NCBI RefSeq assembly: GCF_963169125.1
Contig: NC_084794.1
Coordinates: forward strand, 112,630,358-112,694,357
DNA length: 64,000 bases
Direction of reading: 5' to 3'
From: Humulus lupulus
Lineage: Eukaryota; Streptophyta; Magnoliopsida; Rosales; Cannabaceae
A program made the translations under genes and the position numbers. Under the pieces are notes generated by a model. That model was not told where the DNA came from, did no database searches, and was given only the letters and a program-made list of their open reading frames with translations. Position 1 is the stretch's first letter. The number at the start of each line of letters is the position of its first letter. This document shows, one piece after another, positions 11,030-23,600 of this stretch.

Positions 11030-13030
11030 AACTTAGATTTAGAAGATTGAGGCTTAATGAAGTCATGTTTTACCAATGTATAACATGTTGAAGAAGGAAA
11101 TTTTATTAGACAAAAATTTCTTGTGGGCTAAATTTTTAATTTAATAAAATTAGATGTATAGGATGATAGATTATTCAAACGAATTATTTAGGCTAAATTA
11201 AGGTTTGATACTTCTATCTTTATTAAACTTAATGATAAAAATATTAAATTAATTTTCATAACTCCTGTGGCTAAATTAAGAAAATTAATTTAATATATTA
11301 TCCTAATTAATTATATCTATATAATTAATCACAATTTATGTCCATTATGTGATCCTTTCAAATTAATATATAATTTTATATAATTGAAGATATTGTGGAT
11401 ACTCCCTAATTATGTAAAATTATATGGTTCACTAGACATTATGTTTCAAACTCTAAGGAAACCTAAGAACAATTTCGTTATAACATAATAGGCAATCACA
11501 GAGAGTGGTGCTCCTAGTGTGGTCGTCCGAAGATCATTAAAAACCGTTCTAGATTGAGCATTTGTCTCAGTTTCATGCGTTCTTATGTCAACCATAAAAT
11601 TGTTTATGAATTATTCATAATTTTATTCACCCTAAATGTTTTATGAATAAATTATGAATATTAATGTGCTAAATATTATTCAACCTATCTTAATGTATGA
11701 ATATAATCTAAATATATCTAGCATAATTATGGAATATACAACGTATTTAAAATTATAAAGTCATACATATAAAATTAAAGATAATTATACTAAGAATAAA
11801 TTTTGCATGAAGAATAATAGAATAATCATACAAATTAGTAAAATTAAATTTATGTACGAAAATAAATACAATAATTACATATATATACTTAATGGTAGAA
11901 AAAATCATGCTAAATAAGACAATAACATCATTTACTTATTTGGTGAATTAATAAAATAATTGGACTAACTTAACTGTAAAAAGTAATTACATTCTTAAAA
12001 GACAATTATTTAATATTGCATGAATAATGAAAATATATCATTCAATAAATGCATCAAAATCAAGTAATTGCACATTTTAATTAATTTCCAAATATATAAT
12101 ATACCAAAATCATATGTTTTAATTAAATTGGCAAAAGAATTAAAAAATAAAATTTATTGTCTAAATAAGCATTAAAATGAAGAAAATAATAAAATTCCAA
12201 AATAAATAAAAAATGTAATTTTCTTCAATTTTTCTTAATTTTTTTTTTTAAACTGCCATGTCGTTTTCCCCTTGTTGTTGTCGTGTGACCCGTTAAACGA
12301 CGGGTCGTTTTTCTACAGCAGGGGGGAAATGACATGTCGTTTCCCCTATCTTCTTCCTCCAGCCGGGTCGAAATCGACCCGGTTTCTGCGTGCGAGTCGT
12401 ACGGACCCGATTCAAAACCCGACTTTATAACCCCATTTTAACGTCGATTTTCAAGATTTTAAAGCCCAGAATTCATGGAAATGAATAGATAAAGAGATTC
12501 ATGGCTTTATATTTATTAAACAACAACTAAAAATCAATCATTAATATCAAAATTAAATTTCAACCATAACCAATTCTGAAGGTTTAAAAAAAAAATTCAA
12601 ATGTTGTTTTTATGAGTTTAAATCTCATTTTTTCATGCAAAGATTAATTTGAAATTGTTAACTTGAAGATTTCTTAAATTTATTTGCAAAAACAACAATT
12701 AAAATATTCACTTTAAGTATCCAAAACTTTAGGCCAAAAAACTCAAAAATTTTAACTTGAGGCCATGAACGTGTATACATATAGTCATTGCTTTATTTTT
12801 AAACTAGTTTCTCAAATAAAAAATTATTAGAAACACTTACCAAAATATTTCTAATGCAACTAAAATTGAGAAACAAATTTGAATTAACAATCTCCAATTT
12901 TCAACAATATATGAAACTAATACACGAATATATAATATATGTGAATAGATGAAGACATAGGCAAATCTATAAATCATAAAAAAAAATATGTGTATATATG
13001 CATACAAAATTAACAAGGCAGAGATTAACC
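11030..13030 (-). other. Copia A long untranslated leader
   Basis: About 2 kb of AT-rich sequence between the 5' LTR primer site and gag, with no coding frame on either strand. It contains one sharply GC-richer island (12255-12435) with hairpins. Long leaders of this kind are seen in some plant copia lineages. Confidence 0.6.
12285..12385. repeat. Hairpin cluster in the copia A leader
   Basis: CCGGGTCGA-AA-TCGACCCGG at about 12362-12381 is a perfect 9-bp stem with a 2-base loop. Just upstream (minus sense), GACCCGT and ACGGGTC face each other over a 6-base gap at about 12288-12307. A GACATGTC palindrome lies between them. Confidence 0.7.
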
Positions 13031-13044
13031 TGTCTCTGATACCA
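13031..13044 (-). promoter_or_regulatory. Copia A primer binding site (initiator tRNA-Met)
   Basis: In the minus sense, TGGTATCAGAGACA starts two bases inside the 5' LTR border. TGGTATCAGAG is the complement of the plant initiator tRNA-Met 3' end, the usual primer of copia elements. Confidence 0.9.
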
Positions 13045-13046
13045 AA

Positions 13047-13316
13047 TGTTAGATGAAAAAAAATATAGGCATATGAACAATCCTATATACATGTAGGCTG
13101 AATTAATATATATAATGAACATATACAAAAAGAGGATTGAATATTGTATACCTCCAGCCATTGTAATTGATAACCTCGATCTAGCTTTAGATCTACAAAA
13201 GAAAAGAAAAAGAAGTTAGAACGAGTACACAGGCTTCTAAGCTCTCACTAACTCTTTTAGATAGAGTTACTGAAAGTCAGAATGAGCAGTGAGCTTGGGG
13301 ACCGGTACTTTATATT
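13047..13316 (-). repeat. Copia A 5' LTR, first piece
   Basis: Starts TGTTAGATG and matches 6897-7166 of the other LTR. It is cut at the TSD ATATT by gypsy B and resumes at 37591. Confidence 0.93.
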
Positions 13317-13924
13317 TGTTGACCCTGATTTTGGTCAACTGATACGAAGTCAGAAATACATGATGTGGACAGATATGTTGAAATGAGAATGATGACAAAA
13401 ATAATAAAGCACACAAGAATTTATAGTGGTTCGGCCCCAGAATCTGTTAATAACCTACGTCCACTTGAGCTGTTATTGATATAATATTTCAATGGAGTGA
13501 TCAAAGAACTAGGGTTCAATGAGTTTCACAAACCTTTGAAGAACAAAGCAATATATCGAATGTGATAGCTCTAATACACTTGTAAAACTCTAATCTCAAA
13601 TAATTAGAAAGCCAAAAGTCCCTTCCTTGATCTATCTTTCTCTATTTATAGGCTCAAGGAAGATTACATTAATTTGTTACAGATATTATTTCCTAAATAA
13701 TCGGATACTCAGGAAATAATGGGAGATAATTTCGGATATGATTATAACTGCATAAGATTTTCTCCAAATATAGCGAGTATACGACCAAGCTGGTCGTATA
13801 TAAAGATTGAGTGTCGCACCATAGATATTTTTCTGGTCGATGGTCGAACAAGACTTCTACCAGATGTCAGCCATGTGTCTAGAGATCACCTGCCACGTCA
13901 TCCGTGCCTGTTTTTTGGATAACA
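13317..13924 (-). repeat. Gypsy B 3' LTR
   Basis: 608 bp, TG...CA. A TATA box (CCTATAAATAGAG, minus sense) lies at about 13643-13655, and a TATAGTGGTTCGGCCCC motif at 13422-13437 in the U5 part. The 5' LTR copy is 209 bp shorter. Confidence 0.93.
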
Positions 13925-13940
13925 TTTGCCCCCCAAGTTT
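13925..13940 (-). promoter_or_regulatory. Gypsy B polypurine tract
   Basis: In the minus sense AACTTGGGGGGCAAA abuts the 3' LTR start (TGTTATCC). This is the plus-strand DNA primer of reverse transcription. Confidence 0.85.
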
Positions 13941-14154
13941 ATTTATTACGAGCAATAAATAAACTTTTAAGGAAACGACCCTTCGGTTACCCCACCAGAC
14001 CTGTCAGAATAATTCTTGCAATCTTAGGAAAAGTAACCCACCATTGTCCAATCATGGCTTTTCGACTTCCAAGTAACCTTTCGACGGCTATCACCCTTCC
14101 CAATGCTTCGAAAAAGAGGACACTGATGATTACTCCCTTTTAATGCCACGGACA

Positions 14155-14340
14155 AAAATATATATAGTCTCTTCAAAGTCTTCTTTTTCTTTTTACACAA
14201 GCTATTACTCTTTCAAGAAACCCTAAACTCAGAGCTTCCATTTTCTTCTGGAGATCGTCTTTCAGCATTTCAAGATTCAGTCCGTGAGTTCTCCGACCCT
14301 CGAAAACTCTCTCCAATCTCCACTATCTTTTTTCTGGTAA
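14155..14340 (+). promoter_or_regulatory. Promoter and leader of the convergent gene in gypsy B
   Basis: A TATA box (ATATATATAG, 14157-14167) is followed after about 60 bases by GAAACCCTAAACTC and a CT-rich leader. That leader ends in a consensus splice donor CTG|GTAAGT at 14336. This is a complete core promoter look on the strand opposite to gag-pol, outside the LTR. The acceptor of the leader intron is unsettled; TAATGCCAG near 14797 is one candidate. Confidence 0.55.
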
Positions 14341-15136
14341 GTTTCAGAACTTTTATGCTCTATATTTTTGCCGTGCATGCTTCTGTGGGTGTGCTGTTGA
14401 GTTCATTTGTTTTTGGGTTGAGATGCATGACAGTAGGGGTTTTGTGGGTGATACTGTATAGGATGATATTTCTTCTGCCATTAAGGAGTCATGAGTTAGT
14501 TTGATAGTTGAGATCACAACTTTAGGACGTAAAACCGAAGTAAAAATTCGATTTTTATGCCAGTTGAAAAACCAAGTTTTTCCCGCCCTAAAAGGAGTTG
14601 AAAAAGCTTTTTCAAAAAACTTTTTGCTTTCACTTTTTGATCTGCTTCTCAAACTGTTCGTGCGAAAAAAATTAGTTTTTTGTTAGAATGTTGTTGTATA
14701 AAAGATTAACTTTTATACTCGACCAGCGTTATTCTAAAATAACTTTCAAAATTCTTCATCCTCACCTCCCCATTCTTCTGTTCGCTGATTTTAATGCCAG
14801 ATTTGTGGGGAGGTGAGCGGCCCATCGCGACGATCTTCTTGCATAGCTGCTTAAAGGTGAAGAACAACCGATCGACAGAGTTCACGAGATTCCATTTTCC
14901 AGAGTTTCTTATAGACCTCAACCATCACCACCTCAAATGGCCTGTTCTAAGTCTCCAGGCAAGAAAAAACCAAACCCTGAAAACAATCCAAATTCTCCTG
15001 CCTAGCCTGATTCGCAGGCTAGGGTTCCCTCGACCAGTGGTCGAGAAAATGCTGCCCCAGACCCTCGCATTCAAGTCAGGGCTCGTCCTCGGCATAAAAA
15101 CCTTCCTGATGTCGAGTGGTATCGCTACAAGAAAAA

Positions 15137-15405
15137 ATGCTTTTAATAACACTGAAAATGTGTTATCAAAACATACGATAACACTTTCTGATGTGTTAAG
15201 ACCGACTATGTTATAGTAGGCCAGGGTACTTTACATAACACTTTATCAGTGTTATACAATTGTGTTATTGTACTGTCAACGATAACACAATTTCTGTGTT
15301 ATTTTAATATATAGATAAGTGTTTAATTATGTTATTTATAGTCGATTATATAACACTTTTTTTGTGTTATACTACACTTTAGTATAACACATGTGTTATA
15401 TTAGC
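15137..15405. repeat. CACTA C subterminal repeats (ATAACAC/GTGTTAT)
   Basis: At least ten copies of ATAACAC or its complement GTGTTAT, many as facing pairs (for example ATAACACTGAAAATGTGTTAT at 15136-15156, a near-perfect palindrome). In En/Spm-type elements such repeats bind the element's own DNA-binding protein. The right end has few (GTGTTATGG at 24920). Confidence 0.85.
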
Positions 15406-15492
15406 TTAGAGGAACATAATCTTTTTTTACTTACACAAAACTAGGAAAAAAAATATGAAAGTTGAAGCCAAATAAGGTAACATAAATAGATT

Positions 15493-15498
15493 TTTATT
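15493..15498 (-). terminator. Poly(A) signal of the CACTA C transcript
   Basis: AATAAA in the minus sense, about 80 bases past the stop of the putative terminal exon and just inside the subterminal repeats. This is where CACTA transcripts normally end. Confidence 0.5.
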
Positions 15499-15578
15499 AA
15501 TTACTCAAATGTAATTACAATATTTAGTCTACTAGTCTAGGCTTAAGAAATCATATTACAACATAATTTATGCCCAAT

Positions 15579-15708
15579 TCAGATTCCTTTATCACTAAAT
15601 ACAAAACAAGAAATGTATACAAAAATTAGTGAAATACATTCTTTCATTCTAAAGGCCTCAACTACAAATGTTGTCAAGAATTGCTCCAAAGAAATCATCT
15701 CAATATAC
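15579..15708 (-). CDS. Putative terminal exon of the CACTA C chimeric gene
   Basis: A minus-sense acceptor ATGTGCAG ends at 15709. In the phase offered by the preceding captured exon the sequence is open for about 43 codons (YIEMISLEQFLTTF... to GI) and stops at 15579-15581, followed by a short 3' region and AATAAA. The product is not recognised; the stretch could equally be untranslated. Its role as last exon is inference from splice signals, frame and poly(A) signal, and would need transcript evidence. Confidence 0.35.
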
Positions 15709-16450
15709 CTGCACATTGTAAAAAAAAAGTCCTTTTATTATTAAGAACAAAAGTTCTTGCCACCACAACAACAAACTTACAGTCTTTTCTTAAATGATAC
15801 ATTGAAAACTTCAAAAGAAGAAAATGGAAAACTAAGATAAATACTTATTTGTTTTAGTTCAATAAAATAAGAGAGCTATCAAGAAAGAGCTAGGGAATTT
15901 TCAGATGAACAATAAAATAAGAGAGAATCAGTAGAGAATTTTTTCAGCGTTAGAAATAAAATCCATGATTATTTCTTAGTATTTATAGACACAAGATGAT
16001 TAATAGCAAGCATGCCTCTTAATGAGACTATGGTATGTATCAAGATGAACTTTGTTCAAATCATTGACAATTTGATGATTCAAGATTCAAAAGTTCACAG
16101 TGATGAAATTAGTATCATGCAAGTAAAAGTTAGAAATAAAATCAGTACGCGTGTGTTAAAAAAGGAACAAGCAAATGATTAGAAAAGAATAAGATAATGA
16201 TTATGTAAAAGCTTACTTGCTTCAGTAGCTCTGCATTAGATGAACAAGAATCCATTAAGTTGAAATTAAAATATGCCTGTTTTAAGTGGCATATTTTGGT
16301 TCTTTAGCAGTTGGTTTATATGGTAGTACATCATGTACCCCACTTTTTCTCTGCTTTTTCCCTGAAAGTTTAGGAGTTATTTTAATTTCAACTTAATGTT
16401 TTGAAAATTAGTAAGTTAATCAATAAAAAAACACAATAGAAGGTGATATA

Positions 16451-16585
16451 CTTGTAGCGCTCACAGAAATGAAGTGCCATCTCCCCAACAGCTACTCCAC
16501 TAACAATTACTTTGGCACCGAAATCAGCAACTACCTTTATAAGCTCCTCAACTTTAGCTTCTTCCGTTTTTGCATAATTTTCTAG
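16451..16585 (-). pseudogene. CCT8: Captured exon of chaperonin CCT subunit theta
   Basis: 45 open codons matching plant CCT8 (TCP-1 theta), a subunit of the cytosolic chaperonin ring: ENYAKTEEAKVEELIK, then ADFGAKVIVSG, then GEMALHFCERYK. The stretch belongs to the substrate-binding apical domain. The exon is preceded by a pyrimidine-rich tract and TTGTAG, and followed by GTATATC (the last AAG/GT boundary is ambiguous by one base, so either 135 or 134 nt). Only this exon of about 550 codons is present, so it cannot supply CCT8 function. It lies in the same orientation as the two other captured gene fragments. Confidence 0.88.
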
Positions 16586-17132
16586 CTACAAGATATTAAA
16601 AAAACTATGAGAACTACTTATGTCAAGGATAACATAACAAGCCAAGATATTAAGAAGCAATTTTATATCAACTGGAGCAAGAACAGAGCAGAACAGTATT
16701 CTCACGATGGTATCATTTGGCATTCCTGAGTCAGGAATATCCACCAATATCATGGGAAAGAATAGAATTGCAAGCCCAAAACTATCCAGCAAGAAATGCT
16801 TTTCTTTTTTTAATTCATCATTCATTAAGGAGAAAATATGAACTAAACAACCAAAAGAACCCAGAAAAATGGATGCCACTAAACATTAATATGAGATGAA
16901 GGAAAATTTTGCACAATACATTAGTTACGTGGAGGATCAAAATTAGCCACAACAACAAAGGCATTGACAGACAGGAAACTGCAAGTGCATGCAAATAAAA
17001 AGCAAGAAATAAAGAAAATAAAACAGAAAATAACTGCTAAGTATATTGGTTACCTCGTGAATAAGCAAGCCAGAATAAGAAGAGAAACGTTCATATAACA
17101 ACAAGCAAAAAATATCCATTTTAGAATTTTAC

Positions 17133-17261
17133 CTGGTCAAATATTTGCCCATCATTTGTTTCATGAATAACCATTATGGCACCTCCATAACGTTCAACTT
17201 TTCTCAGGATATCTTCTTTCAGTCGAGCTTCCATTCTTTCCACTCTTTCATGATCAATGCC
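17133..17261 (-). pseudogene. Captured exon of a paladin-like phosphatase gene
   Basis: Exactly 43 open codons between CTTTCAG and CAG|GTAAAA: GIDHERVERMEARLKEDIL, then RYGGAIMVIHETNDGQIFDQ. The pattern ERVE-MEARLKEDIL-RYG-I-V is that of the repeated phosphatase-like units of plant paladin proteins (large, putative cytosolic dual-specificity phosphatase-like proteins). The catalytic Cys loop is not in this exon. Length is 129 nt, phase 0 on both sides. Identification is by recalled family pattern, so moderately sure. Confidence 0.72.
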
Positions 17262-18947
17262 CTGAAAGAAGACATCCTAATTATACTTTCCCCAAAAATG
17301 GACAGAGACAGTTAGGGAAGAAGTATCCCCAAAAGCTGCAAGATAAAAGAAATAGTAGTGCTTCAATGAAGTGTTGTTGTAGTGTACATGGTCCTAACAA
17401 AAAACGGATCCTATGTAATTTTCCAACTCCATGGTTTTAAACATGCAGGGGAAACATGAAAGGAAAGAACAACATCTCTCTGTCCATTGAAGCTAAATAT
17501 TAAAAACAAGTGAGAAACATCAGTACTAAAATCTTGCATGATGATATATCTCGATTGCTCTTTGTGCCAAAGACTAAAGTTCATGTATTATGAATTGATA
17601 AATATTGTGGTTAGCTGTTGTTCCCATGACTGCAGTGAAATAGTTGGACCATATTTTGACTATTTTAACAAGGAACTCGAACACATGCACATTCTACACT
17701 AGCAGCAATAATCTACATTACAAGTTTGGATTATTTATTTCAAACTTGCATAGCCAAGTGCACCCATTGGATCTCTCCTAAGAAATCTAAAAGAGCACCA
17801 GATTGCAGAAATATTATTAGTGACCAAAAAATTCCAACAATAAGAATGCCTAAGATATGACCTAGTTCATCATGAATTGGGAGAGGAAAAAAAAAAGGCA
17901 ACATCACATATGGAAATCCACTAAATAATCCTCATATACATTTTCTCCTTCCTGTTCCCCTTTCTCAAAATTAGATACAATCCACTTTTCAAGTCGAAAG
18001 ATTGCAATGTGTAAAAGTTGTTCTAGAAATGCAAATTTATAACATTATTTTGAGTCTCAACTTAGCATCAAATGCCTGTAGAAAAGAATCGCCTTAAATC
18101 CTAAGAACCCTTGGCTTATCTAACCTCAAAAATAGTCATATACCTCAACATTATTGGAATTTTTTAACAAATAATACACATTGCTCAGAATTTCTCTATG
18201 GAAATGAATGAAGATAAAAATAAGTGAAAACCTAGTTCAACAAAAAATAATATAACCACGAAATAAAATTGGAGAGTGAAAGTTAAAGTAGGTCTCACCA
18301 TTGCTTCTATAACTATAAGTACACAAATCTGCATAATAAAAAATTAAATTTACCATATATCAAAAGCAAGAAAATCATAATAAGGTATGAGCATTGAAAA
18401 AAGAGAAGACTTTGTTCTAAAATTACGTGGTTCAGCTTTATAATGTATGAAATATAATCAAGAATGATGCATTAATGACACAAGTATAAATCAATAAATA
18501 GATGCAACAAAATTTTGAGTATACTTTAATGACTTAATCTAAACTTAAACACTAGCCATGCGAAGTCAATAATTCAACAAGCAAGCAAAGATCTAAAGAA
18601 AATATATATATACATATATAAATTCATAAGAATAGCTTTGCCATCTCTTGCTTAAATAAAACTCCTTTTTTTTTTCTTCAGATATCTCTGCCATCTTTTA
18701 CTTGAATAAACCCCTTTATTTTTTTTTCTTCAGATTTCACTCATAATGCAAAATAGGGACAGCAAGTGGAAAAAGAGAAAAAACTTGCAAATGGCATCAT
18801 CTTAGGCACATGGACTCGATAGATTAGTGCACTTTTCAAACAGCTGTGTTGGATTTTTTTTAATTTAAAATGGTATTTTCCTAGACAGAGGCCACACACT
18901 TATAATCAAGTGGTGGTATTTGGTGGTTATTAAGTAGGAGAACACAC

Positions 18948-19267
18948 CTGGAGAACACTCACGTCTAGGTAGGTAAATTGAGGACAACCTCTTGCAATGG
19001 CCATTATTCCAGTATCACCAATTTGATGACAGCCACTAACGTTTAGATACTGTAGGGAGTTACACTTACCAATGGCAACAAGTGCCTCGTCCCCGACCCT
19101 AATAATTAATATGCGAGTGAAGACAGAAATCAAAGTGTAATTCATACTCAAATATTTGTAATTCTATAAACAATGAAAAGAAGAATTCACCTATCACAAA
19201 ATCGGAGGCTAAGATTTGTCAGGGACTTGCAATTCTCTCCAACAGCTACAATACCTCTGTTTCCAAT
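18948..19267 (-). pseudogene. FBL4: Captured two-exon fragment of F-box/LRR protein 4
   Basis: Exon 19267-19191 (77 nt) and exon 19098-18948 (151 nt) keep their intron (19190-19099, GTGAAT...TTAG) and join in frame. They encode leucine-rich repeats: IGNRGIVAVGENCKSL, LSLRFCDR, GDEALVAIGKCNSLQYL, SGCHQIGDTGIMAIARGCP, YLDVSVLQ. This closely follows the C-terminal LRR region of plant FBL4-type F-box proteins, substrate receptors of SCF ubiquitin ligases. The F-box itself is absent. The 76 codons are free of stops, and the downstream donor CAG|GTGTGT is intact. Confidence 0.88.
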
Positions 19268-20584
19268 CTATAACCACAAAGAAGGATATATATGCTATCA
19301 CAAATAATTCACATGGTAACTACCAGACCGACCACTAAAAGAAAACTTTTTAACAGAAGTCAATCAAATACATCATATAAACAATGAAGCATTCTTCAGT
19401 AACAATAATACGGTATTAAATATGGAAGAGTGAGTAAAGAGAATCAAAATTCTACTCTGCTAATACCATTAAAATCAAACACATAAAACACTGTCTCTAA
19501 GAGAAACACATAAAACACTGTCTCTAAGAATCATTATTAATTATTCATTTATTTTTATTTCTTATTAAAAAAATACAAAACATAGGGAATTTATAGATAA
19601 TTATTAATATATATATGATGAATTTTCTAAGAATATAGTCACCGGTCTTGTCTTATAGCAATGATATATAAAGTAATCCGTGATCAAATTTAATGAACAA
19701 GTTAAATCTGATTATTATTTTGCTGATAAATTGAACCAGTGACTAATACAATTTAAAGAAGTACACATATATACTAAAATGATATAGTCCCATCATTTTT
19801 TATGACTTTGCAGTCAAAAATAAGAAGTTGAATTCAACTGGGGGGTCAGAAACTCTGAACTTGGTAGAAACTCAAGCAATACCAGGATATTCAATACTGA
19901 TTAAACACCAAAACACCAAATATACTGATTACACATATAAGATCATCAAATATATTTCAAACACCAAATCAAAATATATATTACTGATTAAAAATAAGCA
20001 AAAAAACCAAAAACTTGGAACGACTAAGAAAATATAAGAACAACAGATTTGCAAATAAAAGAAAAACTATGGTAAAACTTCCAACTTTCTCTAAATCCAG
20101 AACAAGAAATCACAAATATATACAGCTATTCGACAATTATATTATAAAGAAGGAAAAGGAATATGGGAAAGTGACTAAAATAGAGAGAATGAGAGTGAAA
20201 TGCAAAAACAAAATAAAGATGGAAAAAGAGACTTCCTGGACCCTTCTTCACTAAAAAAAGCAATTAACTTTTCAGCTTCATTGCCTACTATTTTGGTATG
20301 CATAATCATCCCAAGAAAGTCACGTCACGTCAACCACGCAAAAAAAATCCCAATTCCCAGATTAGATATCAGATTATATACTCCCATTCAATCCAACATG
20401 CATAAATGAATTATGAAACAAAAATAAACCCAGATCAAAGCAAACCCACCAAAACAGCAAAAGCAATCTACTTTACCAATTATGATAGAATGGAAAAATA
20501 GTGGAAACTCTACACATACAGATACATATAGATTTAAAGATTCAAAGATGTTCAGTAGACAATCAAGAGACTACGAGTGTAGTA

Positions 20585-20660
20585 CCTGGTGATAAGGCCC
20601 AAAGCTACTCTCTTCCACTTCTAAAACTACACTTGAGCTTTATATATGATAATTTAATCT
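20585..20660 (-). other. Candidate exon in CACTA C, not recognised
   Basis: In the minus sense a strong acceptor (TTTTTTTGGCAG) and a donor (CAG|GTACTA) enclose about 75 bases. The reading frames give no family. A similar donor context (AGCTTTG...GGCC...CAG|GTACTA) recurs at about 21060-21095, so this may be a duplicated, possibly untranslated, exon of the CACTA transcript. Confidence 0.3.
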
Positions 20661-23600
20661 TCCCCTGCCAAAAAAAGTAAATGAACAGATTAATTTATAT
20701 AATAGTAGTCAAAACAAAGAAGAGTTATATATATATAATATATCTATAGAACTCAGAAAAACAGAGAGATTAAACTCATGCCTAAATAAAGCTTATAAGT
20801 GTATATATATATTAGAATATTATTAATTATAAATCCACTTTTTTTGTCATTCTATTAGGCATGTTTTCAAACATCTTGAGTGCATAAGAAATAAAAAAAC
20901 TAAGCAAATTATGTAAATGAAACCAAATGAATCTTCTCACTTTTCTTAATTAGCAAAATAATACAAGCAACTTAGTCCAATCTAAGCCTGTGAAGGAGAA
21001 GTGAGAAGAGTAAATAATTATCTATAGAACTAGAAATTGAGAGAGAAATAATAGTACCTGCATGTATGTATTGGGGCCTAGGTTCTCAAAGCTCCCTTAG
21101 AATCCAACAAACAATATATTAAATAATAGAAAACGTTAAGAAGACAATAAGAAATATGAACCCCAACACAATATTAGTTTCTTATATTCAATTGATATTA
21201 CATATTACTTTTCTGTTACTCTATGAACAAACAAAATATAGAACCATTAACTTCTATTTATTACTTTTATGCATATGGATAAGAGGAATCTAATTAACAA
21301 TGCAAAGATTAACTTTACTCGAATTGAACTACACATTTACAATGGACAATGCCAAACTTTTTTTTCCCATGGCGATCAGAAAAGGAGAATTTCTTTAAGA
21401 CCCACAAATCATATTGACAGAAAATTTCAGTTAGCTTTTAAAGTATTTGATCTTTCAAATTTCATTATCCTCAAAATAACAAACTATAGAATGCTTTTTT
21501 AGCCCAGAAAATAATCTTAATAGAGAATTTTTTTTCTAAATGAGAATTAAAGTTCTTAATCAGTGTGAATGATTCATAAAATTTAGTTTAGTTTTGAAAA
21601 TTCATTAAAAAAAAAAAAAAAAAAGACACCAGTTAGAGTGTCTTTGACTGTTTGACAGTCCAAAACCACAATGGCACTTACAAGACCTGATGAAATTTGT
21701 TCACAAATACATATATCAAAATTATAACAGCACATACATCACCCTTCCCCATTTTGCCTAAGGTATAAACCAACAGTCTCTAATAGCCAGACTTGTTATT
21801 TCTTCTTGTTGTTGTTTTGCTATATTGTTTAAGAAAAAAAGAATCATGGTACACGGCATACATTTTGCTTTACTTAAAAAGCTTCTCACCTTGTCTGCAG
21901 GGTATGTACTGTATAATATATCTTACCATAACCCTTGTCACCCTCCAACTCTATCACTTTTGAATGCCTCTAGTTTCTCCAACGAAAGCCATCACCACCT
22001 GCATTCAAACAATTTAATTTAAGCTATAATAATTCAGAAATAATCATATTAAAGAAAGCATAGCAAAATCTTCCATAGATCAAGCAATAAGACTTTCCCA
22101 GTGAAATGAAAGTTCTTAAAGAGAGTTTTTTCAGCTCTGTTTACAACCTGTTGAACAAAATTTTCAGCTTGTGACATTCTATAGATAAAGTAGACATCAA
22201 TAGATATAACATCCTGATTAATGTTTATGAACATGCTAGATTTTTTGACAGAATGGAAGAGCTCTTCCAAGTGAGCCTGATTGTAACATGAACCTCTCTC
22301 GTCTTGGGGCCTACTCTAGAAAGAAACTATACACAAGATGCTTATAAATTTTTGAAGAAATTCCAAAGCTATTCTTTCATCATGTTTAATTTTTGAATTT
22401 TTAAAAGAAAAAGAAAAAGGAAAAGAAAAAAAGAATGGTTGGTTTTTTGTTTAAAGTGTTCAGTACAACAAAGAAAGGGTGGTTCAGTCTCTTTGACGGA
22501 AATATGCAAGACTTAGTTAACCAAATGAGAATTTTAGGGATATTAGAATGCAAGTTAGAGTCACCTCACAAACACAAGTTCTTATTCTACCCTTTTAAAT
22601 AATGCATGTAAATGACGCTTTGGTTCAGAAGAACTTGACTGACTTATTAATTTGATGTGCAAAAAAGGTTAGAGAAAACAACAAAGAATGTAATATGCAC
22701 GATATATGTTGAAATTGGCATATAGATGAGTTCACTCTGTGCAACTTCAGTTAATATTGGCTAGGCAATAGCTAATCAAGGCATTTCACTAAGAAGATTA
22801 ATCTCTTGAATATGGTGATGGGTGGATAGAGACTTCACTAGAATAATGCTTATAAACACATAAAATTCAAGCATGGTGATTGTAAACTACCATAAACAAA
22901 ACCATATGTACCACACTCTAAAACTAAATTAATAAGTGTTTAGTCAAGATTTCTTATGAGAGATTATGTAAATCTTCTTTTATAATTAGGGTGTGTTTCT
23001 ATACTTAGAAAATGTAGACATTACAAGCAATGCAGAATCATCAAACAAGCAACGACAAAGAAAAAAATGCAGAATTATAAAAGTAACGATAACCAAGCTA
23101 AACCAAATGTATTACAAAGAAGTGCATCAGTTAATTTTTTTTTTAGATTGTATACTGCCAAGTATCATCTATATTCCTCTAAATTTTATATTATTTATGA
23201 GGATTTCAAAGACAATGAAGTCAAAGAAATGAAAATGAATAGTTGGAAGTGTAACTTGCTAAACAATATTCATATATGCATGATTAAAATACATAGAAAC
23301 ATAATAACAATACAATGCAAAATCAACAACTTGAGATAAAAAAAAAATCATTATCTTTTTCAATCCAAATTGATATCTAAACATGACATGATATCTAAAC
23401 ACCAACAAAAAGTAAATAGAGAAATAATTAATTATTTATTATCTAAAGAAAACAAATGTTGCTTTTGTTATATAAAGAAGCATATAATGTAGTTGTGATA
23501 AGTTCACATATATGATGATAAGTGTGCTAAATAAGTATAGGCCAACATAATCATTCAAAAGTGTGCTAAAGTATTTGCTGTATTGGAGACCCTTTATGTA

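Noticed and set aside
16586..16879. 97-codon minus-strand frame beside the CCT8 exon
   Set aside because: It lies in flanking intron sequence, before the acceptor; no family pattern.
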